DNA of 64,000 bases from Tubiluchus corallicola (Eukaryota > Priapulida > Priapulimorpha > Priapulimorphida > Tubiluchidae): positions 46,136 through 110,135 of the forward strand of contig JAQGDQ010000700.1 of the NCBI GenBank assembly GCA_030141605.1. The letters are read 5' to 3'. Under the pieces are notes generated by a model. The model saw nothing but the letters and a program-made list of their open reading frames with translations, was not told the origin of the DNA and ran no database searches. Of the stretch, positions 56,285-64,000 are shown piece by piece; position 1 is the first letter of the stretch, and each line of letters begins with the position of its first letter. A program made the position numbers and the translations under genes.

Positions 56285-59200
56285 GTAAATTTTGCATGTT
56301 TTCTGCTTTTATAGTTTTTTATAGTTTAATCACACTAATTATTGCAAATTTTAAGTTAAATTGATTTATTTATGTATTGATGGTGTAAAATTCATATGTG
56401 TTTGAATGCTGTTCAGGAAAAAATGCATACAGCTAAATGCTAAACTCACGATTTTTAGATAGCTAATAGCACAAAATTTCAGGAGCAAAATTTAGTAAAA
56501 TTAAAATAAAAATATGGGAAAAAACTTGTTCTGTTGCGAAACAGTTAATCAAACCTTAGGAAGGAACAGTTTACTCCAGATTAGGCTGCATTATGAAATG
56601 TCAGAATTTCACAGCAAAACTCTATATATTTCAGTCACATTAATAGCAATAAAATTATACTTAATTATAAACCTCAAAACTGTATTCAGTTGGACGCATG
56701 CGTGAAGAAATGTATAAAGATAGCTAAGCTTTTCAAAATTTTTGCAAGACCTGATTTCAAATGGAAGAGCGTTCCAGATACTGGGGCCACTAGACCTAAA
56801 AGATCGGTGCTAAACAATGTTAATTTTATACGCAAGTAATTGGTACAACAAAGGACCTTTGTTAGGTGACATGACCTGTAAAGCGAGTGACTTACATTTA
56901 ATGTTAAGAAATCATTTTTTTCTGTAGTTTCAACAGTAATCAAGTATAAAGTACAAAATTTTGAAAAATTTCATGTTATTGACTATTGAGCTTAAATCAT
57001 AATTAATAATAATTATAGTAATTATAAGTGTAAACGACTTTTCTATTGTCTCATCCAGAAATACGGAAGAAATCAAGCACTAATGCTGAATGTTTCGCCA
57101 TAAGTCGTCTTAAAAATTAGTTAATACACCAACTAATTTCTTGCCCTAAATGTCTCGCGTTGTAAATTGTGAAAACATAATCAGTGAGACTATATTAAAA
57201 CTGTTCTAAAAAGCTAGAATTCAATGTTTGTTTAATTTTGACCCAACTTTTGTGGCTATCACATATTTATGCTGATTTTTTTTATTTTATGTAGATCAGT
57301 GTGCGAATAATCCCTGCCAAAATGGTGGGACATGTTCACAAGATGGTGACTCTTACAAATGTACATGTGTAGAAACACCCGACCGGCTGGGACTGACATA
57401 TACTGGAGCAAATTGCACTATGGGTTAGTTTCATTTATTTCTGTATTAATAAGCACCAGGATTCAGTTTTTGTCAGAAACATTTTTTATTTCATGATCAA
57501 AATCATGCTTTTGATCTTTCTAAGCATTGTAGCATCCTGCTTAAGATATTGGCTAAATATGTGGTTCGTTTACCCATGTCTTTGGTTACCTCTGCAAGTT
57601 CTGCAGTTGGTCAGGAGGTTGGCACATACAACATATTTTGAAGATATTTTGATGATAATCAGAATACCAACTCTGAGTCACATTTGTCATTGAAAGACCA
57701 TTTCAAAGTGAAAGCACAGCAAAAATCAGAAATTGACACTGTGCGCAAGAAGTTTATTTATCAGTCGTCAATTTCGCACAGATTGGTTCCTGTTACCAGT
57801 CAAAAATGACTTTTTTCAGTGGCTCAGTTTGGTTAGGGTCCAAATTAATAAATAAATTAATCAGTTAATGTTTGAATCATTGCCTAATATTTTGAAGATG
57901 CTTTTAGAATGGTGGTTCGAGATAAAAAATTAATGTCTGACTCAATATTTAGTAGTGTGCCATATTTAGTGTTGAGTTTATGCTTATGAAGAATAACATG
58001 TTAATAAACTAGTTATCACATATGCCACCTGGTGCGTTCACAAACTATCTTGCTTTGCGTATTCTACCAGATTTCAGGCTTGCTGACTAGGGGCAAGTTT
58101 ATTCAAACTACATTCAGTAACAGTGCATTAAATTCACCTTGTCATTACATGATATTATATAAAATCAATGAGTTTGTCCTGCTAACTGTATTTTCTAAGT
58201 ATGTGTTTTAAATACCTTATACCTCCTTTTTCCTAGATATTATAGTGCATTTTTCTCCCGGGGCAAAATGCTGGCATTCGTACTGTCACTTCCCCATGAT
58301 GGAATGTTCTTCAACCTGTCAAAGTCTGTGCATATCAGGCCCTATTTAACCTGCCAGGTGTGCACAGACTTACTTTGGTTCAGTAACTCTTTCTCTGGCA
58401 TGCAGCATGCAAGTTATGTGACATCTCAATTCTCTCATATCTAAGTTCTGTCTTCACTCAATGGTAATGCATGCACCTCATCTCATCAATTGGATAGGAG
58501 GATGGCAAAATGTCACCTTTATAGTATAAAGGCTTGTCAACTCAGCTCAATAAGTTCGAACATTTATTCCAATTTCTCCTTTTTTCTCAGGTGTTTCAGA
58601 GTGTGCCACTTTTGCTTGCAGTTTGTACTTGTCGAAAACTCCGAACGCTTACGTTCAGACGGAAAACTATCCCGAAAATTACGCCAACTCAATCCAGCGC
58701 AACTGGGCGATATTCAGCATGAACAGACAACCAATTATGGTGGACGTTCTGGACTTTGATCTGGAGAATCGGGGCATCGGAGCTTCTGCTTACTGCGGTG
58801 ATTACGTGACCATAAACAAGGGGGAGCAGTGGTGCGGAGACGAACTGAGTGGACAGCATCTTCTGAAACTGGAAGAAGGGGAAAAGGGGATTCAGATTGC
58901 TTTCTCATCAAATGGTGAGGTGGAGGGACGCGGATTTCGTTTTCATGTCTATAGTAAGTGTTTGTGAATCATGTCTTCATTTAATTTAACAAAAAAGGAT
59001 GCTATCGTGAATAAAAAAATTATCTATACTACGTATGAATTGTGTAATTTTACGTATTGATAATCTCTTTACTGAATAAAAGTAGTTTTGTGCAATCGAG
59101 ACACATTAATTAATTAATGCGTGATACCTACTCATCTTAACATATGTCGCGGTGGTTTTTCAATTTGCGAAAAGAATTGGGATCAATTGTTGCACATTGT

Positions 59201-62200
59201 GGTAAAATCATCATTTTGACTGCAACTAATGATCTGCGAAAGTTTTGAATCTATGTGATAAGTTTAGCTTAATGTGGTAGAAAACTCAGGAATTCTTTTT
59301 TCAAACTCGACTCATTTTCAAAAATTTTGCACGTATACCGACTCTTAGCGACTGGATTACAAAAATAGAATAAAATGTTATTTGGTCGTGCTGTTTATAA
59401 GCCTCTCGGAGTGTTTCGGTGTGACGAATGCAACACTGTGAGAATAGGTCTTATTAAAAGTGTATCTAACGGTGAGTGGGGGGTGTGTTAAATAAAGCTA
59501 GTACTGAACAAAACTGTGTTGCTTCCGGGGTGGCTAGAGCGGGTGTTAAATCATTAAATTGCTTCAGTTCTTCAACACATTCTCTTTTCATTTTTTTGCA
59601 CAAACTGCATCAAATTAAGACCACCATTTGCTCATGATAAGGGGCTGTAGGAGAGGTGTGAAAACACGTGTTGCCTGGTAACATTTTTCTTGGAGCGGGT
59701 GAATGAAGTTGTAATTATCGGGTAATTATCAGGCTTAAATTTTCGGGTAAAAAATTTCACATGTAAGAGGCTCGAAGGAAAAATAGTGAAGTTATATGCA
59801 GCCATTTTACCTCCATGAATTCCAAGGTAAAAGCATGAAAGGCAGCAGCGAAATGGGTAGTTTGATCAAACAGTCAGTGTTGAAAAGGCCATATGTTCAT
59901 CTACATTTTCCAATTTCTGATATAGATTAATAACGGTTTGCTGTAAAGTTCGTATAAAAATAATGCGTATTTACACCTGAACTGTAATTTTATTTACTGT
60001 CTTCATGTTTTTGTAGACTTTGAATGAACAGTGTAATGTATTGATAGGGTTGAGGATCCTTTGACAGCTGGAAGATAAAATTTTCTTGCTGTACAAGTAT
60101 TACATCGATATTTTTTATATTCGACTTACTTGAAATTATTTTTAGAGGTCGATGAAGATATTCTGTTAAATGAACCACCTCGTCAACCAGATATTTACGT
60201 CGAGCTAGGCGGCAGCATCGTTCTACCATGCTCAGTGAATACAGAGATATTGTCTAATCAGACTAATTATACGATACAGTGGAAAGTTGATGGCGAGCTT
60301 CTCAATGTGGATGGTTTTGATTATTTCTACGAATACGACAACGTGCAGGAGAGGTTGGATACTGGAGATTACGGAGTGTCGATAATGTCGACAACTGAGA
60401 CGGATCACAATAAAACTTTTACTTGCGAGCTGGAGTATGAAGGAAAAAGTGTAGCTACGATTGCTGTCTTAAAAATCATCAGTAAGTTTTTGGAATTGGT
60501 GCTGACAGTTCCCTGGCATTGTAGTTATCTGCGCATGGCTGAATGTGTCATGTTTGGAGCGCTTTACATGCTTCTAGTGCTGCTAGTTCATTATCCAACT
60601 GTGTGTAAGAATGCCACATTAATCTTTTAAGGTTTTAAATTTTTACTTATGCCTACACTGTATAGGTAAGACATTTAGATGTGTAAGTTTGTCTGCACAG
60701 TAAAATGAAACAAATGAAGCTGTCATTACCAAACTTGACACGGCATCAGGCCTGGGAAACACCTGGGACTTTGCTTTTGTGGTCAAAAGATCCAGGCCAC
60801 GAGATCAGAAAATATTAAAGGAAATTTTTGCCAATCTAAATTAGTTTGAGGGTGTATGTCTGTCGAATGTTCTAGTTAATAGTTGTGTTGTGTCGAACTG
60901 TGTCTAGATAGAACTGCTAATAAAAAATAGTGCAAAAAGAAGATCGGATTTATTGGATGGAACATTTATATCCATCATATAGCTGTAGCTTTATAATATA
61001 TCAATAGTATTAGTGTGTGGTTAAAAGAACCTTAGCAATGAGGTAACACAGTGTGAAACTTTTAGGGGTTCTGGTGTTGAACCTCACTCATGTCGGCGTG
61101 CCACTCGAACAGGACCCGCTTCCTATGTTTACTCGGTCATAATTGAGTATTTGGTCATGTACAGGGGTAACAGAACCCACTTCCTAGGTTTACTCGGTCA
61201 TAATTGAGTATTTGGTCATGTACAGGGGTAACAGAACCCACTTCCTAGGTTTATTCAGTCATAATTGAGTATTTGGCCATGTACAGGGGTAACGGAACCC
61301 ACTTCGTAGTTTTGAGTATTTGGTCATGTACAGGGGGAACAGAACCCACTTCCTAGGTTTACTCGGTCATAATTGAGTATTTGGCCATGTACAGGGGTAA
61401 CAGAACCCACTTCCTAGGTTTACTCAGTCATAATTGAGTATTTGGTCATGTACAGGGGTAACAGAACCCACTTCCTAGGTTTACTCAGTCATAATTGAGT
61501 ATTTGGTCAGGTACAGGGGTAACAGAACCCACTTCCTAGGTTTACTCAGTCATAATTGAGTATTTGGCCATTTGGCCATGTACAGGGGTAACAGAACCCA
61601 CTTCCTAGGTTTACTCAGTCGTAATTGAGTATTTGGTCATGTACAGGGGTAACAGAACCCGCTTCTTAGGTTTACTCAGTCATAATTGAGTATTTGGTCA
61701 TGTACAGGGGAAACAGAACCCCACTTCCTAGGTTTACTAAGTCATAATTGAGTATTTGGTCATGTACAGGGGTAACAGAACCCACTTCCTAGGTTTACTC
61801 AGTCATAATTGAGTATTTGGTCATGTACAGGGGTAACAGAACCCACTTCCTAGGTTTCCTCAGTTATAATTGAGTATTTGGTCATGTACAGGGGTAACAG
61901 AACCCACTTCCTAGGTTTACTCGGTCATAATTGAGTATTTGGTCATGTACAGGGGTAACAGAACCCACTTCCTAGGTTTATTCAGTCATAATTAAGTATT
62001 TGGCCATGTACAGGGGTAACGGAACCCACTCGTAGTTTTGAGTATTTGGTCATGTACAGGGGGAACAGAACCCACTTCCTAGGTTTACTCGGTCATAATT
62101 GAGTATTTGGCCATGTACAGGGGTAACAGAACCCACTTCCTAGGTTTACTCAGTCATAATTGAGTATTTGGCCATGTACAGGGGTAACAGAACCCACTTC

Positions 62201-63780
62201 CTAGGTTTACTCAGTCATAATTGAGTATTTGGTCATGTACAGGGGTAACAGAACCCACTTCCTAGTTTTACTCAGTCATAATTGAGTATTTGGTCAGGTA
62301 CAGGGGTAACAGAACCCACTTCCTAGGTTTACTCAGTCATAATTGAGTATTTGGCCATTTGGCCATGTACAGGGGTAACAGAACCCACTTCCTAGGTTTA
62401 CTCAGTCGTAATTGAGTATTTGGTCATGTACAGGGGTAACAGAACCCGCTTCTTAGGTTTACTCAGTCATAATTGAGTATTTGGTCATGTACAGGGGAAA
62501 CAGAACCCCACTTCCTAGGTTTACTCGGTCATAATTGAGTATTTGGTCATGTACAGGGGTAACAGAACCCACTTCCTAGGTTTACTCAGTCATAATTGAG
62601 TATTTGGTCATGTACAGGGGTAACAGAACCCACTTCCTAGGTTTCCTCAGTTATAATTGAGTATTTGGTCATGTACAGGGGTAACAGAACCCACTTCCTA
62701 GGTTTACTCGGTCATAATTGAGTATTTGGTCATGTACAGGGAGAACAGCACCCACTTCCTAGGTTTACTCGGTCATAATTGAGTATTTGGTCATGTACAG
62801 GGGGAACAGAACCCACTTCCTAGGTTTACTCGGTCGTAATTGAGTATTTGGTCATGTACAGGGAGAACAGAACCCACTTCCTAGGTTTACTCGGTCATAA
62901 TTGAGTATTTGGTCATGTGCAGGGGGAACAGAACCCACTTCCTAGGTTTACTCGGTCATAATTGAGTATTTGGTCATGTACAGGGAGAACAGAACCCACT
63001 TCATAGGTTTACTCGGTCATAATTGAGTATTTGGTCATGTACAGGGGTAACAGAACCCACTTCCTAGGTTTCCTCGGTCATAATTGAGTATTTGGTCATG
63101 TACAGGGGGAACAGAACCCACTTCCTAGGTTTAATCGGTCATAATTGAGTATTTGGTCATGTACAGGGGTAACAGAACCCACTTCCTAGGTTTACTCGGT
63201 CATAATTGAGTATTTGGTCATGTATAAGGGCAACAGAACCCACTTCCTAGGTTTACTCGGTCATAATTGAGTATTTGGTCATGTACAAGGGCAACAGAAC
63301 CCACTTCCTAGGTTTACTCAGTCATAATTGAGTATTTGGTCATGTACAAGGGCAACAGAACCCACTTCCTAGGTTTACTCGGTCATAATTGAGTATTTGG
63401 TCATGTACAAGGTCGGTAAGAAGGGCAGCCAGATAGCGAAGTATAGCCACCTGTCTACCCTTGTGTGCTGAGGCTTATTGCCATACCCATCTACCTCAAC
63501 ACTCCATTGGATCATTCTTCTTCTTCATCAGGGGATGTAGAGAAATTGTCCAAGTGCTACTGGTGAACTTATTTCACCGAATATGATAAATTGTGCTGCA
63601 GCGTAATTGTTTCTTAACCGTCGATTTTTGATTTTGCAGGACTGGGAAAGTTGCTGCCAATGAAGTACGACAGCGAGCCTATAGAGGGCGACTACGCAGC
63701 CGTTAAACATGGTAAACAGAGGGCGTTTGAATGCGAGTATGTGAACAGTTGGCCACAACCATCCATTTTCTGGAGTCTAG
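56209..63780 (+). CDS. Ig gene B: EGF-CUB-Ig receptor, 5' part (runs off window)
   Basis: Exons 56209-56284, 57295-57423, 58591-58953, 60146-60481 and 63640-63780, all joined in phase 1, give 348 residues so far with no stop. Order: signal peptide (about 1-22, ending FVLGSSLG), EGF-like (26-68), CUB (69-189), Ig (190-301) and the first half of another Ig (302-348). That half-exon matches gene A exon 2 in intron position and layout (GDxxxxxKH...xFxCxxV...WxLG), so the two genes are tandem relatives, B with three extra N-terminal modules. By analogy more Ig domains, a membrane helix and a tail should follow beyond 64000. Likely extracellular or cell-surface recognition protein. Confidence 0.75.
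57295..57423 (+). CDS. Ig gene B exon 2 (EGF-like)
   Basis: DQCANNPCQNGGTCSQDGDS, then YKCTC and a final ANC: six cysteines in EGF order, with the NPCQNGGTC signature. Acceptor TTTATTTTATGTAG, donor G|GTTAGT. Confidence 0.88.
58591..58953 (+). CDS. Ig gene B exon 3 (CUB domain)
   Basis: 121 codons: LYLSKTPNAYVQTENYPENY (CUB opening with the NYPxxY turn), then RNWAIFS, VDVLDFDLE, CGDYVTINKGEQWCGDELSG (the Cys pair of CUB) and a terminal GFRFHVY. Acceptor TTTTTTCTCAG, donor A|GTAAGT. Confidence 0.9.
60146..60481 (+). CDS. Ig gene B exon 4 (Ig domain)
   Basis: A complete Ig domain: GGSIVLPCSV (B strand Cys), YTIQWKVDGELL (core Trp), KTFTCELEYEGKSVA (F strand Cys). NQT, NYT and NKT glycosylation sites are present. 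Donor A|GTAAGT. Confidence 0.88.
61060..63415. repeat. 61-bp VNTR with 788-bp higher-order repeat, in intron 4 of Ig gene B
   Basis: About 38 copies of a 61-bp unit (cataattgagtatttggtca, then tgtacaggggtaacagaacc, then cacttcctaggtttactcggt). Rare variants recur in the same order about 788 bp apart: the doubled ggccatttggccatg at about 61566 and 62354, the shortened cgtagttttgagtatttgg at about 61300 and 62031, and the extra C in agaaccccactt. So a block of 13 units was duplicated as a whole. Confidence 0.92.
63640..63780 (+). CDS. Ig gene B exon 5 (first half of an Ig domain)
   Basis: Residues 302-348: AFECEYVNSWPQPSIFWSL gives the B-strand Cys and C-strand Trp. The exon ends at G|GTATGA, the same intron position as in Ig1 of gene A. 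The second half lies beyond the window. Confidence 0.82.
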
Positions 63781-64000
63781 GTATGATGTTGTTTTATTGA
63801 TATTTATTTTGAAGAAAGAGTGCTGCACTCTAGGCACATGTGAAATGACAGTTTATCATTGTTAGACTAGAGCTACAGTGAGTGAAATCACAAACAAAGA
63901 GCAGGTTAAACTTACTCTTGTTGCAGTGTACTTTGTCTGGAATAGAATACTTTTTGTAATCTGTATGAGAGTGAGATGTGTGTAAACCTTGTAGTAACAT

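Noticed and set aside
61060-63415. Possible CRISPR-like array
   Set aside because: The whole 61-bp unit is conserved with no unique spacers, and the context is a eukaryotic intron.

Overview
This is a window of nuclear DNA from an invertebrate animal. It is AT-rich, carries intron-containing genes with GT..AG boundaries and AATAAA signals, and is full of micro- and minisatellites and of remnants of DNA transposons, non-LTR retroelements and one LTR. The families present are metazoan: galactose-3-O-sulfotransferase, GT92 and DXD glycosyltransferases, PAN plus C-type lectin, EGF, CUB and Ig domains. I cannot name the species. A lophotrochozoan or cnidarian-type genome would fit, but nothing here decides it.

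Layout. 1-372 is a 30-bp minisatellite. 373-3900 is non-coding, with a cluster of DR1-type AGGTCA repeats and several foldback elements. 3982-6406 (+) is a two-exon Gal-3-O-sulfotransferase, followed by a 50-bp minisatellite. 7518-9059 (-) is an intronless secreted EGF and discoidin-like protein. 11299-12714 (+) is an intronless GT92 glycosyltransferase, followed by a retroelement remnant and two inverted-repeat elements. 15060-17870 is a GA-rich minisatellite split by a 1.3-kb segment that recurs at 20196-21526. Both copies carry a signal-anchor first exon that fits, in phase, the DXD glycosyltransferase exon at 26019-27014. 31652-32553 (-) is a two-exon secreted PAN plus C-type lectin protein. 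33005-33860 is a TTAC/TCAC tetranucleotide array.

38263-64000 (+) holds two tandem, related Ig-superfamily genes whose coding introns are all phase 1. Gene A (nine exons, 38263-53246) assembles without a break into a 630-residue type I receptor: signal peptide, four Ig or Ig-like domains, a transmembrane helix, and a tail with a 9-residue repeat and two ITIM/ITSM-like tyrosine motifs. Gene B (56209 to beyond the window) starts with a signal peptide, then EGF, CUB, Ig and half of an Ig that corresponds to the first half-Ig of gene A. A solo-type LTR with TATA box and PBS lies just upstream of gene B, and a 61-bp VNTR with a 788-bp higher-order repeat fills its fourth intron.

As a set, the first half holds Golgi or secreted glycan-modifying and glycan-binding proteins and the second half holds cell-surface recognition receptors. 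That they work together is inference. The paired IgSF genes, with inhibitory-type motifs and Cys-less Ig-like domains, are the best candidate for an undescribed recognition system, comparable in general design to invertebrate allorecognition or immune receptors.
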